Assembly (NCBI GenBank): GCA_028694115.1
Contig: JAQUUB010000018.1
Location: 3,510 to 67,509, forward strand
Direction: 5' to 3'
DNA: 64,000 nucleotides
DNA from: Lachnospiraceae bacterium
Lineage (GTDB): Bacteria; Bacillota_A; Clostridia; Lachnospirales; Lachnospiraceae
The notes beneath the pieces are model-generated. The model searched no databases. It was not told the DNA's origin and saw only the letters and a list, made by a program, of their open reading frames with translations. The first letter of the stretch is position 1. Every line of letters begins with the position of its first letter. Positions 34,097-44,796 of this stretch are shown one piece after another. A program made the translations under genes and the position numbers.

Positions 34097-36172
34097 ATGA
34101 ATGAATCCTCAAATATAACTGAATTAAAGGGAATCGGAGAAAAGACAGCTGCCTTATTTCATAAGGTGGGTGTCTATTCTTTATGGGATTTGATGACGTA
34201 TTATCCTAGGGATTATGAGCAATATGAGGAACCAGTCAAGGTCAGCGAGTGTAAGCAGGATTGTATGGTTACCCTGAGGTTAACCATCCGTGGAAACCTT
34301 ACCTTAAAGAAGGTCAGAAATTTGAATATTCTGACTGGTTTAGGAGGGGATGAAACAGGTGGAATCATGTTAACCTGGTTTCAGATGCCATATCTGAAAA
34401 ACACTTTAAAATCTGGAAACACCTATCTTTTCAGGGGTATGGTAAAAGCGAAGGGTTCAGCGCTTGTCATGGAGCAACCTAAAATTTATCAGATAGATGA
34501 ATATAAAAAGCTAATCCATACGCTGCAGCCAATTTATTCTGTAACAAAAGGACTTACTGGGAACGGTATTACAAAAATGGTCACACAAGCTCTTATGGAA
34601 GTACCAGAATATGAGGATTATTTAACGTATAAGGATAAAATATTTCCAGATGATTTTGAAGTGATGGAAATGAACCAGGCAATCAGGACCATGCATTTTC
34701 CTACTAATTATGATGAGGTCATTAAGGCAAGAAAGCGATTGGTTTTTGATGAGTTTCTATTCTTTCTATTAGGAATTAGACAACTGAAGGAACAAAATTA
34801 TAGAGAAAAAAATCACTTCCCTATGATGGAAGTTGCAGAAACAAATCGTTTGATTGAGTCACTTACCTTTCAATTAACAAAAGCACAGATAAAAACATGG
34901 AAAGAAATTATGACAGATATGTCAGGTGAGAATTCGATGAATCGCCTTGTACAGGGAGACGTGGGGAGCGGAAAAACAATTGTTGCAATCCTTGCATTAG
35001 TGATGGCAGCCTGCAACGGATATCAAGGGGCAATTATGGCACCAACAGAGGTGCTTGCCACACAGCATATGGAATCCTTTATCACCTTATTTAGAGACCA
35101 CAAACTATCACTTACCTGTGTATTGTTAACAGGTTCTATGACTGCGAAGGAAAAGAGAGAGGCAAGAGAGATGATTGAGGCAGGAGCGGCAGATATCATC
35201 ATTGGCACACATGCCTTACTACAGGAAAAGGTTCACTATAAAAATCTAGCCCTTGTTGTAACGGATGAACAACATCGATTTGGTGTAAAACAAAGAGAAA
35301 CTCTTGCACAAAAGTCCTCCATTACAGGAACTCCACACGTACTTGTTATGAGTGCGACACCTATTCCAAGAACGCTTGCTATCATTATTTATGGTGATCT
35401 TGATATTTCTGTGATGAATGAATTACCTGCTGAGAGATTACCCATCAGAAACTGTGTGGTGAATCAAAACTATAGGCAAAAAGCATACGAGTTTATATGC
35501 AAAGAGGTTACATTGGGTAGGCAGGCTTATGTGATTTGTCCTATGGTAGAGGAGAGCGAGAATCTGGATGTTGAAAATGTAACCGACTATACAAAAAGAC
35601 TCAAGGAAATTCTGCCATCACAAATCCAGGTAGACTATTTACACGGTAAAATGAAACCCAAGGAAAAAAATGAAATTATGGAGCGTTTTGCAAACAACGA
35701 CATTCAGGTACTAGTATCTACCACGGTAGTCGAAGTAGGTGTCAATGTACCAAATGCAACGGTTATGATGGTAGAGAATGCAGAGCGTTTTGGACTTGCA
35801 CAGCTCCATCAGCTAAGAGGACGTGTCGGACGAGGGCGTTACCAATCTTTTTGTATTTTTGTGAGTGGTAATGATAATAAAGAAACCATGCAGCGACTCG
35901 ATATTTTGAACCATTCGAATGATGGATTTAAAATTGCAGAAGAGGATCTAAGGCTTCGTGGTCCGGGAGATTTTTTTGGTTTTCGCCAAAGTGGTGATAT
36001 GAATTTTAAAATCGGAGATATTTTTACGGATGCAACGATTCTAAAATATGCTGCTGATTATACGAATAAAGTCTTAACGGAAGATTATGACTTATCGAGT
36101 GAAAAATATGCACCTATGAAAAAGCGGTTAAGTCATTACATGCAGAATCAATTTGGGAAAATATGTTTATAG
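34097..36172 (+). CDS. recG: ATP-dependent DNA helicase RecG
   Basis: 691 residues, usual size. N-terminal wedge (OB-fold) domain after a helix-hairpin-helix-like start (LKGIGEKTAALFHKVGVYSLWDL), then a superfamily 2 helicase core: Walker A QGDVGSGKTIVA, DEQH box VTDEQHRFGV, SATPIPRT, and the C-terminal helicase motifs VEVGVNVPNAT, QLHQLRGRVGRG. It remodels stalled forks and reverses branched DNA. It follows the asp23-fakA block as in Bacillus. Confidence 0.97.
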   Translation: MNESSNITELKGIGEKTAALFHKVGVYSLWDLMTYYPRDYEQYEEPVKVSECKQDCMVTLRLTIRGNLTLKKVRNLNILTGLGGDETGGIMLTWFQMPYLKNTLKSGNTYLFRGMVKAKGSALVMEQPKIYQIDEYKKLIHTLQPIYSVTKGLTGNGITKMVTQALMEVPEYEDYLTYKDKIFPDDFEVMEMNQAIRTMHFPTNYDEVIKARKRLVFDEFLFFLLGIRQLKEQNYREKNHFPMMEVAETNRLIESLTFQLTKAQIKTWKEIMTDMSGENSMNRLVQGDVGSGKTIVAILALVMAACNGYQGAIMAPTEVLATQHMESFITLFRDHKLSLTCVLLTGSMTAKEKREAREMIEAGAADIIIGTHALLQEKVHYKNLALVVTDEQHRFGVKQRETLAQKSSITGTPHVLVMSATPIPRTLAIIIYGDLDISVMNELPAERLPIRNCVVNQNYRQKAYEFICKEVTLGRQAYVICPMVEESENLDVENVTDYTKRLKEILPSQIQVDYLHGKMKPKEKNEIMERFANNDIQVLVSTTVVEVGVNVPNATVMMVENAERFGLAQLHQLRGRVGRGRYQSFCIFVSGNDNKETMQRLDILNHSNDGFKIAEEDLRLRGPGDFFGFRQSGDMNFKIGDIFTDATILKYAADYTNKVLTEDYDLSSEKYAPMKKRLSHYMQNQFGKICL

Positions 36173-36198
36173 TATGAGATAGAATATAGTAATTACCT

Positions 36199-36227
36199 TT
36201 ACAATTTTACAAAACTTATGATATAAT
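36199..36227 (+). promoter_or_regulatory. Promoter of parE-parC
   Basis: TTACAA (36199-36204), 17 bases, extended TG-A-TATAAT with the -10 at 36222-36227. Confidence 0.7.
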
Positions 36228-36286
36228 TTCCATTGAAATAGCAAAACAAATGTTCGATATTTAAATTTTATATTTGGGAGGAAACA

Positions 36287-38209
36287 ATGTCACCAAAAGT
36301 TACTTATGACGCAAGCAGTATTACAGTTTTAGAAGGGCTAGAGGCTGTTAGAAAGAGGCCTGGTATGTATATTGGCAGTGTCAGTACGAAGGGTCTTAAT
36401 CATTTAATATATGAGATTGTAGATAATAGTGTAGATGAGCATTTAGCTGGATTTTGTGATAAAATCTGGGTCACCTTAAAGGATGATGGTTCTGCTACCA
36501 TTGAGGATAACGGCAGGGGAATCCCGGTTGGAATGCACGAAAAGGGAATGAGTGCAGAACGTCTTGTATTTACGACACTTCATGCGGGTGGTAAATTTGA
36601 CGATTCTGTTTATAAGACAAGTGGCGGACTGCATGGTGTAGGTTCCTCCGTTGTCAATGCGCTTTCCACTTACCTTGATATTGAAATCAAGAGGGATGGA
36701 GCAATTCATCATGATCATTATGAAATTGGTATTCCTACCATTCCACTTGAAAATGGATTGCTACCGATTATTGGAAAGACAAAGGAAACAGGAACAAAAG
36801 TTAATTTTCTTCCTGATCCCACGATATTTGAAAAAACAAGATTTAAGTCAGAAGAGGTGAAAAGCAGACTTCATGAGACAGCCTATTTAAATCCTACCTT
36901 GACGATTTTTTTCAAGGATGAAAGAGGTCCGCTCTTTGAAGAGGAGACATTTCATGAGCCAGATGGAATTGTAGGTTTTGTAAAGGCGATGAATCTCAAT
37001 AAGGAAGAACTCACAGAGGTGATTCCTTTTCACGGAGAATCAGAAGGAATTACGGTTGATATTGCTTTTCAATATGTGAATGAATTCCATGAGAATGTTC
37101 TTGGATTTTGTAATAATATTTATAATGCAGAAGGCGGTACTCATTTAACCGGCTTTAAAACAATGTTTACTAATGTATTGAATTCTTATGCCAGAGAACT
37201 CAATATTTTAAAGGAAAAGGATGTTAATTTTAATGGCGCCGATATCCGGAATGGAATGACAGCCATTGTTTCGATTAAGCATCCCTCCCCTAGATTTGAG
37301 GGTCAAACCAAAACAAAGCTTGATAATCAGGATGCAGCGAAGGCAGTCAGCAAGGTGACAGGAGACGAAATCCAGAGATTTTTTGACCGTAATCTTGAGA
37401 CTTTAAAAGCTGTTTTAAGCTGTGCAGAAAAAGCAGCAAAAATACGAAAATCAGAAGAAAAAGCAAAAACCAATATGCTGACAAAGCAGAAATATTCCTT
37501 TGATTCCAATGGAAAATTAGCAAACTGTGAAAGCAGAGAACCAGAAAAATGTGAAATTTTTATTGTTGAGGGAGATTCTGCTGGAGGGTCAGCCAAAACT
37601 GCCAGAAATCGTAATTTTCAGGCAATTCTTCCAATTCGTGGTAAGATTTTGAATGTAGAGAAAGCAAGTATTGATAAGGTTTTAGCAAATGCAGAAATCA
37701 AGACGATGATTAATGCGTTTGGCTGTGGTTTTTCCGAAGGCTACGGAAATGACTTTGATATTACAAAGCTTCGTTATCATAAAATTATTATTATGGCGGA
37801 TGCCGACGTTGATGGTGCACATATTAGCACTTTACTTTTGACGTTGTTTTATCGATTTATGCCAGAATTGATTTTTGAAGGCCATGTATATCTTGCGATG
37901 CCACCGCTTTATAAAGCAATGCCAAGCAAGGGGGAAGAAGAATACTTGTATGATGATAAGGCACTAATCGAATATCGCAAACATCACAAGGGCGCATTTA
38001 CTCTGCAAAGATATAAAGGTCTTGGTGAAATGGATGCAGAGCAGTTATGGGAGACAACGTTAAATCCTGCAACGAGAATTTTAAAGCAAGTAGAAATCGA
38101 GGATGCAAGAATGGCATCTGCAACTACAGAAATGCTGATGGGAAATGAAGTTCCACCAAGAAAAGCATTTATTTATGAACATGCAAATGATGCAGAATTA
38201 GATGTTTAA
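36287..38209 (+). CDS. parE: DNA topoisomerase IV subunit B (type IIA topoisomerase ATPase subunit)
   Basis: 640 residues. GHKL ATPase domain (VLEGLEAVRKRPGMYIGS, EIVDNSVDEHLAG, DNGRGIPVG, TSGGLHGVGSSVVNALS), transducer with the QTKTKLDN lysine loop, and TOPRIM domain (EIFIVEGDSAGGSAKTARNR, KIIIMADADVDGAHI). Paired with the A subunit 29 bases after its stop. I call topoisomerase IV rather than gyrase because the A subunit lacks a gyrase box and the genes are not with dnaA/recF; the B subunits themselves are hard to tell apart. Confidence 0.85.
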   Translation: MSPKVTYDASSITVLEGLEAVRKRPGMYIGSVSTKGLNHLIYEIVDNSVDEHLAGFCDKIWVTLKDDGSATIEDNGRGIPVGMHEKGMSAERLVFTTLHAGGKFDDSVYKTSGGLHGVGSSVVNALSTYLDIEIKRDGAIHHDHYEIGIPTIPLENGLLPIIGKTKETGTKVNFLPDPTIFEKTRFKSEEVKSRLHETAYLNPTLTIFFKDERGPLFEEETFHEPDGIVGFVKAMNLNKEELTEVIPFHGESEGITVDIAFQYVNEFHENVLGFCNNIYNAEGGTHLTGFKTMFTNVLNSYARELNILKEKDVNFNGADIRNGMTAIVSIKHPSPRFEGQTKTKLDNQDAAKAVSKVTGDEIQRFFDRNLETLKAVLSCAEKAAKIRKSEEKAKTNMLTKQKYSFDSNGKLANCESREPEKCEIFIVEGDSAGGSAKTARNRNFQAILPIRGKILNVEKASIDKVLANAEIKTMINAFGCGFSEGYGNDFDITKLRYHKIIIMADADVDGAHISTLLLTLFYRFMPELIFEGHVYLAMPPLYKAMPSKGEEEYLYDDKALIEYRKHHKGAFTLQRYKGLGEMDAEQLWETTLNPATRILKQVEIEDARMASATTEMLMGNEVPPRKAFIYEHANDAELDV

Positions 38210-38238
38210 AAAATTGTGTATTGGGAGAATCGTTAGAA

Positions 38239-40497
38239 ATGGCAAAAAAAACAGAAGTAGTGGAAGAACAAATTATCAGAACAGAATATTCTGAAGTGAT
38301 GCAGAAATCTTATATTGATTACGCTATGAGTGTAATTATTGCAAGAGCGCTTCCGGATGTGCGGGATGGATTAAAACCGGTTCAAAGAAGAACCTTATAT
38401 GATATGTATGAACTTGGGATTAAATATGATAAACCTTATCGTAAGTGTGCGCGTATTGTAGGTGATACAATGGGTAAATATCATCCTCATGGAGATAGCT
38501 CTATTTATGACTCCCTCGTTGTGATGTCTCAGGAATTTAAAAAGGGATTACCACTTGTAGATGGACATGGCAACTTTGGGTCGATTGAAGGGGATGGTGC
38601 TGCTGCCATGCGATATACGGAAGCAAGGCTGCAAAAGGTGACACAGGAGGCATTCTTAGGAGATCTTGATAAGGATGTCGTTGATTTTATTCCAAACTTT
38701 GATGAGACGGAAAAGGAGCCAGAGGTTTTACCTGTTCGTATTCCCAATCTCTTAATCAATGGAACAGAGGGAATTGCAGTTGGAATGGCGACAAGTATTC
38801 CACCTCATAATTTTTCAGAAGTGATTGATGCGGTGAAAGCCTACATGAAAAATAATGATATTACAACACAAGAGTTGATGGAATATGTAAAGGGTCCAGA
38901 CTTTCCAACAGGTGGAATCGTTACAAATAAAGATGAACTTTTAACAATCTATGAAACGGGTGTTGGTAAGATCAAGGTTCGTGGAAAAGTCGAGATAGAA
39001 GAAGGAAAATCAGGTAAGACAAAGCTTGTGATTACAGAAATTCCATATCCTATGATTGGGGCAAATATAGCAAAGTTTCTAAATGATATCGTAACCTTAA
39101 TTGAAACAAAAAAGACAAATGATATTGTTGATATTTCTAATCAATCTTCCAAAGAAGGAATCCGGATTGTTCTAGAATTAAAGAAAGATGCCAATGTAGT
39201 AAATCTTGAAAATATGCTTTATAAGAAAACGAGATTAGAGGACACCTTTGGTGTCAATATGCTTGCCGTTGCTGATGGAAAACCAGAGACTATGGGACTA
39301 AAGCAGATTATTGAATATCATACCGACTTTCAATTTGAAGTAACCACCCGTAAATATCAGAATCTCCTTGGAAAAGAGAAGGATAAAAAGGAAATTCAGG
39401 AGGGATTAATTAAGGCATGTGATGTTATTGACCTGATTATTGAAATCCTCCGAGGTTCTAGAAATGTAAAAGAAGCAAAAGCATGCCTGACGGTCGGGGA
39501 TACTGGAAAGATTAAGTTCAAGTCAGAAGCTTCTAAGAAACAGGCAATGCACCTTGCGTTTACAGAGAGACAGGCAAGTGCCATTTTAGAAATGCGTCTT
39601 TACAAATTAATTGGTCTTGAAATTGAAGCTTTGATGAAAGAGCATGAAGAAACATTAGCAAATATTGAAAACTATGAAGATATATTAAATAACTATTCGT
39701 CCATGACAAAAGTGATTTTAAAAGAGCTTGAAGCATACCAAAAGGAATACGGAGTTGAGCGAAAGACCTCAATAGAAAATGCAGAAGAGGCAGTATTTGA
39801 AGAAAAAAGAATCGAGGAAATGGATGTTTATTTCCTAATGGACCGTTTTGGCTATGCAAAAACAATCGATATCGCTGCTTATGAAAGAAATAAAGAGGCT
39901 GCTGATTCAGAAAATAAGTATGTATTCACCTGCAGGAATACGGGACGTATCTGCATTTTTACAAACCGGGGTCAGGTACATTCTATTAAAGTAATGGATC
40001 TACCATTCGGTAAATTCCGAGACAAGGGAATACCTATCGACAATGTAAGTAATTACGATAGTAGTACGGAGACGATGCTATATGTGGATGATATGAATCG
40101 TATCATTATGTCGAAACTATTATTTACGACGAAACAGGCAATGATGAAACATGTTTACGGTACGGAATTTGATGTTGCAAAACGTACGGTAGCAGCAACA
40201 AAGCTACAAGAGGATGATGAGGTGATTAGTATTGAAAGAATTACCGAACAAAGAAACATTATTTTGCGTACACATGATGGATATTTTCTTCGATTTACAA
40301 TTGACGAAGTACCAGAAAAGAAAAAAGGTGCAGTTGGTGTTCGGGGAATGAAACTCATGGCAAAGGATTTTGTAGAAGAAGTTTATTTTACAGGGTACAC
40401 CGATAATCAGATGATTGAATTTAAAAACAAAAACTTTGAACTTAATAAGATAAAATTAATGAAACGTGATTCTAAGGGTACAAAACCTAGAATCTAA
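38239..40497 (+). CDS. parC: DNA topoisomerase IV subunit A
   Basis: About 752 residues from ATG 38239 (an upstream TTG at 38221 overlaps the binding site). Winged-helix domain with DVRDGLKPVQRR, the quinolone-determining segment HPHGDSSIYDSLV with the susceptible-type Ser, and catalytic Tyr in AAAMRYTEARL. The C-terminal pinwheel (RTGRICIFTNRGQV, KKKGAVGVRGMKL) does not contain the QRRGGKG gyrase box, which supports decatenating topoisomerase IV. Length is short for GyrA and typical of ParC. Confidence 0.82.
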   Translation: MAKKTEVVEEQIIRTEYSEVMQKSYIDYAMSVIIARALPDVRDGLKPVQRRTLYDMYELGIKYDKPYRKCARIVGDTMGKYHPHGDSSIYDSLVVMSQEFKKGLPLVDGHGNFGSIEGDGAAAMRYTEARLQKVTQEAFLGDLDKDVVDFIPNFDETEKEPEVLPVRIPNLLINGTEGIAVGMATSIPPHNFSEVIDAVKAYMKNNDITTQELMEYVKGPDFPTGGIVTNKDELLTIYETGVGKIKVRGKVEIEEGKSGKTKLVITEIPYPMIGANIAKFLNDIVTLIETKKTNDIVDISNQSSKEGIRIVLELKKDANVVNLENMLYKKTRLEDTFGVNMLAVADGKPETMGLKQIIEYHTDFQFEVTTRKYQNLLGKEKDKKEIQEGLIKACDVIDLIIEILRGSRNVKEAKACLTVGDTGKIKFKSEASKKQAMHLAFTERQASAILEMRLYKLIGLEIEALMKEHEETLANIENYEDILNNYSSMTKVILKELEAYQKEYGVERKTSIENAEEAVFEEKRIEEMDVYFLMDRFGYAKTIDIAAYERNKEAADSENKYVFTCRNTGRICIFTNRGQVHSIKVMDLPFGKFRDKGIPIDNVSNYDSSTETMLYVDDMNRIIMSKLLFTTKQAMMKHVYGTEFDVAKRTVAATKLQEDDEVISIERITEQRNIILRTHDGYFLRFTIDEVPEKKKGAVGVRGMKLMAKDFVEEVYFTGYTDNQMIEFKNKNFELNKIKLMKRDSKGTKPRI

Positions 40498-40512
40498 ACC
40501 TACGTTTTTTTG

Positions 40513-40541
40513 TTGACGGAATCAGGAATGCAATTTATAAT
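40513..40541 (+). promoter_or_regulatory. Promoter of rsmD-coaD operon
   Basis: TTGACG (40513-40518), 17-base spacer, TATAAT (40536-40541). Confidence 0.75.
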
Positions 40542-40582
40542 AAGTCGTACAACCTTTAGAGAGGACAGAGGGCAGATTCAAT

Positions 40583-41140
40583 ATGAGAGTAATTGCTGGG
40601 ACAGCAAGAAGTCTTCGTTTAAAGACATTAGAGGGAATGGAAACAAGACCTACAACAGACCGTATCAAAGAAACCGTGTTTAATATGTTGCAAAACGATA
40701 TTCCAGGCAGTAGCTTTTTGGATTTATTTAGTGGAAGCGGTGCAATTGGAATCGAAGCATTAAGTCGCGGAGCAAGAAATGCAGTTTTTGTTGATAATAA
40801 TAGAGACGCTATTAAATGTATCGAAGAGAATCTGAATCATACAAAGTTCACCAATCAAGCCCGGGTGATCTGCTCGGAATGTGTAACTGCCTTACGTAGG
40901 ATGGAAGGGAAAGATCATTTTGATATTATTTTTATGGACCCACCCTATGAAAAGGAATTAGAACGAGAAGTCTTAGAGTGTTTACTAAATTTAGATATCC
41001 TAACGGAGGACACAATCATTATTATAGAAGCATCAAAGGAAACTGTTTTTGATTATCTAGATGATTTAGGTTATATTTGTATTAAAGAAAAAATGTATAA
41101 AACGAATAAGCATGTATTTTTGTGCCGAAAGGAATTGTAA
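40583..41140 (+). CDS. rsmD: 16S rRNA (guanine966-N2)-methyltransferase RsmD
   Basis: 185 residues. [18 protein letters not shown] start, [18 protein letters not shown]-binding [19 protein letters not shown] and catalytic DPPY in [11 protein letters not shown]. Methylates 16S rRNA during 30S assembly. It directly precedes coaD, the conserved Gram-positive order. Confidence 0.95.
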   Translation: MRVIAGTARSLRLKTLEGMETRPTTDRIKETVFNMLQNDIPGSSFLDLFSGSGAIGIEALSRGARNAVFVDNNRDAIKCIEENLNHTKFTNQARVICSECVTALRRMEGKDHFDIIFMDPPYEKELEREVLECLLNLDILTEDTIIIIEASKETVFDYLDDLGYICIKEKMYKTNKHVFLCRKEL

Positions 41141-41151
41141 GAAGGAGCATT

Positions 41152-41631
41152 ATGTCAAAAGCAATTTACCCTGGAAGTTTTGATCCAGTTACTTATGGTC
41201 ATATTGATATTATTAGGAGAGCCGCAAAGATTTTTGAACATTTAACAGTAAGTGTTTTAGATAATAAAGTAAAAACTCCGTTGTTTTCTGTAGAGGAACG
41301 TGTTACTATATTACAAGAGGTTTGTAAAGATATTCCCAATGTTAAGGTGGATTATTTTTCAGGTCTTCTGGCTGATTATGCAAGAGAGACAAATACGGAT
41401 GTGATTATCAGAGGACTCCGCGCAATTACTGATTTCGAGTATGAGCTTCAAATGGCCCAGACCAATCGTAAAATGGTTGATCACGTGGATACCGTTTTTT
41501 TAACTACAAGTTTGGAATATGCATATTTGAGTTCCACAACGGTAAAGGAAGTTGCTGCTTTTGGCGGTGATATTCATCACTTTGTACCAGATTGTGTGGC
41601 AAAGAAAATATATGCCAAATATAATATCTAA
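41152..41631 (+). CDS. coaD: Phosphopantetheine adenylyltransferase
   Basis: 159 residues. Nucleotidyltransferase motif [16 protein letters not shown] (the T/HxGH site), [14 protein letters not shown] and the C-terminal [11 protein letters not shown]. It makes dephospho-CoA from 4'-phosphopantetheine, the penultimate step of CoA synthesis. AAGGAG precedes ATG 41152; a longer frame opening at 41122 would overlap rsmD without a binding site. Confidence 0.96.
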   Translation: MSKAIYPGSFDPVTYGHIDIIRRAAKIFEHLTVSVLDNKVKTPLFSVEERVTILQEVCKDIPNVKVDYFSGLLADYARETNTDVIIRGLRAITDFEYELQMAQTNRKMVDHVDTVFLTTSLEYAYLSSTTVKEVAAFGGDIHHFVPDCVAKKIYAKYNI

Positions 41632-41642
41632 GGAGTAGGGAT

Positions 41643-42287
41643 ATGAGTAGTAGAATCGAACAAATTATTGAGGAAATAGAGGAATATATTGATAGCTGTA
41701 AGTTTCAACCACTATCGAATACGAAAATCCTTGTAAATAAAGAAGAGATTGATGAACTTCTAAGAGAATTGCGTATGAAAACTCCTGATGAAATCAAAAG
41801 ATATCAGAAGATTATCAGTAATAAAGAAGCGATTTTAGATGATGCCAGAAATAAAGCAGATGCATTAATTAATGAAGCTCAGATACATACCAATAATTTG
41901 ATTAATGAGCATGAAATTATGCAGCAGGCATATGCTCAGGCAAATGAAGTTGTCAGACAGGCTTCTGCCCAGGCACAGGAGATTCTTGATAATGCAACGG
42001 TAGATGCAAATAATATTCGACTCTATGCGATGCAATATACCGATGATAGTTTGGCTAATTTACAAAACATTATTGGACATGCAATTGAATCTGCACAGGC
42101 CAGATATGAGAATCTACTAATATCTTTAGAAGACTGTGCACAGATTGTTAATGCAAACCGTGCAGAACTTCATCCAGAGGAAGAGCTGGAAAGTGATATC
42201 GCAATTGCTGAGAGAGCAGAGGCAAATCGTGCATTAGAGAACCAGATGTATGGGGAAAATATTAATCTTGATTTTTTTAACAACTAA
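41643..42287 (+). CDS. Coiled-coil protein downstream of coaD (V-ATPase subunit H/F0 b-like)
   Basis: 214 residues, soluble and highly charged, with an Ala/Gln/Asn-rich coiled coil at about residues 55-165 (DARNKADALINEAQIHTNNLINE, QASAQAQEILDNATVDANN), resembling ATP synthase b-type or DivIVA-like stalks only in composition. Proteins like this are conserved after coaD in Lachnospiraceae and have no assigned role. Its stop overlaps by three bases the stop of the convergent ylbJ-like gene. Confidence 0.7.
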   Translation: MSSRIEQIIEEIEEYIDSCKFQPLSNTKILVNKEEIDELLRELRMKTPDEIKRYQKIISNKEAILDDARNKADALINEAQIHTNNLINEHEIMQQAYAQANEVVRQASAQAQEILDNATVDANNIRLYAMQYTDDSLANLQNIIGHAIESAQARYENLLISLEDCAQIVNANRAELHPEEELESDIAIAERAEANRALENQMYGENINLDFFNN

Positions 42288-43237
42288 ATAAATAAGATGT
42301 AAGATAAGAAAGCTGTCATAATACTAATGATGGCTTTCTCTTTTATGTAGATTTTCATGGATAGTCCAGTGTCTTTAATCATAGATGCGGTTTGTGCCAA
42401 AAAGCTTAAGCCACCGAAATTCACAGCTGTTAATACAAGTACTGTTTTTACTGGTGTTGAAATAGAAGTGTCCATAATCACTCTTGTTCCATTTGTAATT
42501 TCTGTAAATAAGATCATGATATTCTTAGCAGGTAAAGAGAGAAAAGGAACCTTTTGTAATAAGGAACTTAGGATAGAAAACAGAATGAGATAACCTCCAA
42601 GTTTTGTAATTACTGCAAAGGCATCCATAATACATTGATCAATGATCTTAAAATTAATTTTTGGCAAATCAGTGACTGACAGATTGTCTTTTTGCAGAAT
42701 AAATTGATCTGGATAGAAAAAATAGCGCGCTACAATTGCCCATAGGAACAATGGCAAATAGATGCAAAGCAGATACTTACCAATTTCATTTTCGATGTGT
42801 AAGGAACTCATGAATATATAGGATAAAATAAAGGCGGGACTGGCCATATTAGAAATAGTAAGTAAATATTGAGCTTCTTTTATAGATATACGACCTTGAC
42901 GCACAAAATCACCACAGAGTTTACCGCCCATGGGAAATCCACAAAGTAATCCCATTAATAAAATAAAGCAACCATTTTTACTGATTTTGAATAGGGGCTG
43001 CAAGATAGGTTTTAATACATACACAATGCTATCCGACAAACGCATTACGTTGACTAGATTAGTCAATATCATAAAAGGGAGTAAGGTAGGCAATAATGTA
43101 TAAAACCAAAGGAGTAAGCCGTTAGCAGATGCAACAACAGCTTCTCTTGGACATAGGAGCAAATAACTTAATAAAAACAAAATTGGGAGAATTATGAAAA
43201 GTTTTTTTGCCATGAAAATCCTTAAAATAGAATACAA
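42284..43237 (-). CDS. YlbJ-like sporulation integral membrane protein (nucleoside recognition/Gate domain)
   Basis: 317 residues with about eight membrane spans and two Gate-type half repeats (FYTLLPTLLPFMILTNL, LLMGLLCGFPMGGKLCGDF, TISNMASPAFIL; VLVLTAVNFGGLSFLAQT). In Bacillus ylbJ is a sigma-E-type sporulation gene close to coaD (ylbI), as here. It is shorter than B. subtilis YlbJ (about 400 residues). Substrate unknown. Confidence 0.75.
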   Translation of the reverse strand: MYSILRIFMAKKLFIILPILFLLSYLLLCPREAVVASANGLLLWFYTLLPTLLPFMILTNLVNVMRLSDSIVYVLKPILQPLFKISKNGCFILLMGLLCGFPMGGKLCGDFVRQGRISIKEAQYLLTISNMASPAFILSYIFMSSLHIENEIGKYLLCIYLPLFLWAIVARYFFYPDQFILQKDNLSVTDLPKINFKIIDQCIMDAFAVITKLGGYLILFSILSSLLQKVPFLSLPAKNIMILFTEITNGTRVIMDTSISTPVKTVLVLTAVNFGGLSFLAQTASMIKDTGLSMKIYIKEKAIISIMTAFLSYILFI

Positions 43238-43305
43238 TTCACTTAAAATCGTGTATACTATATTGTGTTATTAATAAAGAATATGTTTTTAGAGAGGACT
43301 TTAGA

Positions 43306-44766
43306 ATGAGTGTTTGTAAAGGTTATCAACCAGAAAAGGTGTTTCAATATTTTGAAGAAATTTGTCAGATTCCACATGGATCGGGGAATCTTGATGAGAT
43401 CAGCCAGTATTTAGTAGATTTTGCAAAAAAGAGAAATCTTTCCTATACTCAGGATGAATCTAAAAATGTAATTATGATCAAAGAAGCTTCAAAAGGTTAT
43501 GAAAAATATGAAACAATTATGATACAGGGACATATGGATATGGTTTGTGAAAAAAATGCAGACTCTAAACATGATTTCAAAAAGGATCCGCTGGATCTTT
43601 GTATCATTGACGATTATCTATTTGCAAAAGGAACGACGCTTGGTGGTGATGATGGAATTGCAGTTGCCTATGCACTAGCAATTCTTGATGATGATACATG
43701 TATGCATCCTCGTTTAGAGGTTGTTATTACTACAGACGAAGAAATTGGAATGCTTGGAGCTACAAAGCTTGATTTATCTAATTGTAAAGCAAAAAAAATG
43801 CTAAATATTGATTCGGAAGAGGAAGGAATCCTGTTAACTAGTTGTGCAGGTGGGCTCAGGGGAACCTGTGAAGTACCTGTTCGTTATAAGGAAAAAACAG
43901 GGGAAAAGTATGATCTAGTAGTCTGTGGTTTAAAGGGTGGTCATTCTGGAACAGAAATTGATAAATATAGAGGAAATGCGAATATTATTTTAGGCCGTTT
44001 GCTTCACTTTATTGGTACAAATCTTTCTTACAACATAGTTACACTCCAAGGTGGCTTACAGGATAATGCAATTCCAAGAGAGGCAAATGCAGAGATTCTT
44101 GTAAATAATGAAGATATCGATGATTTCGAAGCAATCATTCGTGAATTTGAGAAAACGATTCAGAATGAATATCGCGCAAATGAAGAGAATATTTCTGTTT
44201 ATTGTGAAAATAGAGGAAAATGTAAAGAAAAGGCTTTAACAGATAAAACGCAGGAGAGAGTCATTTTTCTTTTAAATACCATACCAGATGGGGTACAGCA
44301 AATGAGTATGGAAACAAAAGGATTAGTACAGACTTCTTTAAATATTGGAATTATGAGATTACATGAAAAGACGTTTTCTTTGACCTGTGCATTACGAAGC
44401 TCCATCAAATCACAGAAGGAAGCATTAAGTGATCGATTAAGATACCTGACAGAAACCATTGGTGGGGTCTATAAAGAAGCTAGTAGTTATCCTGCATGGG
44501 AGTATCGTGCAGATTCTTCTTTACGGGAATTAATGGTACGCATCTATGAAGAAATGTTTTCTGAAAAACCAGAAATCAAGGGAATTCACGCAGGACTAGA
44601 ATGTGGAATTATTTATGAGAAGATGAAGGGAATCGATATAATATCCTTTGGACCTGATATTTTAGACATCCATACGCCACGGGAAAGACTTAGTATCTTA
44701 TCGGTAGAGAGGATGTATGAATATCTTCTTAAAATATTAGAAAATTGTAAGACAATCGAGAAATAA
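43306..44766 (+). CDS. pepD: Aminoacyl-histidine dipeptidase (PepD/M20C)
   Basis: 486 residues, normal for PepD. M20 metallopeptidase motifs: IMIQGHMDMVCEKN (His ligand), KGTTLGGDDGIAVAYALAI split by catalytic Asp, TTDEEIGMLGA with catalytic Glu pair, and KGGHSGTEIDKYRGNA in the lid domain. Hydrolyses Xaa-His and other dipeptides in the cytoplasm with two zinc ions. It stands alone, divergent from the ylbJ-like gene. Confidence 0.93.
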   Translation: MSVCKGYQPEKVFQYFEEICQIPHGSGNLDEISQYLVDFAKKRNLSYTQDESKNVIMIKEASKGYEKYETIMIQGHMDMVCEKNADSKHDFKKDPLDLCIIDDYLFAKGTTLGGDDGIAVAYALAILDDDTCMHPRLEVVITTDEEIGMLGATKLDLSNCKAKKMLNIDSEEEGILLTSCAGGLRGTCEVPVRYKEKTGEKYDLVVCGLKGGHSGTEIDKYRGNANIILGRLLHFIGTNLSYNIVTLQGGLQDNAIPREANAEILVNNEDIDDFEAIIREFEKTIQNEYRANEENISVYCENRGKCKEKALTDKTQERVIFLLNTIPDGVQQMSMETKGLVQTSLNIGIMRLHEKTFSLTCALRSSIKSQKEALSDRLRYLTETIGGVYKEASSYPAWEYRADSSLRELMVRIYEEMFSEKPEIKGIHAGLECGIIYEKMKGIDIISFGPDILDIHTPRERLSILSVERMYEYLLKILENCKTIEK

Positions 44767-44796
44767 TTTTTATAGAGAAAGCATGAGACAGCACAA

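Noticed and set aside
36287..40497. gyrB-gyrA
   Set aside because: A subunit has no QRRGGKG gyrase box, is short, and the pair is not near dnaA/recF, so topoisomerase IV fits better, though some clostridial gyrases are atypical.
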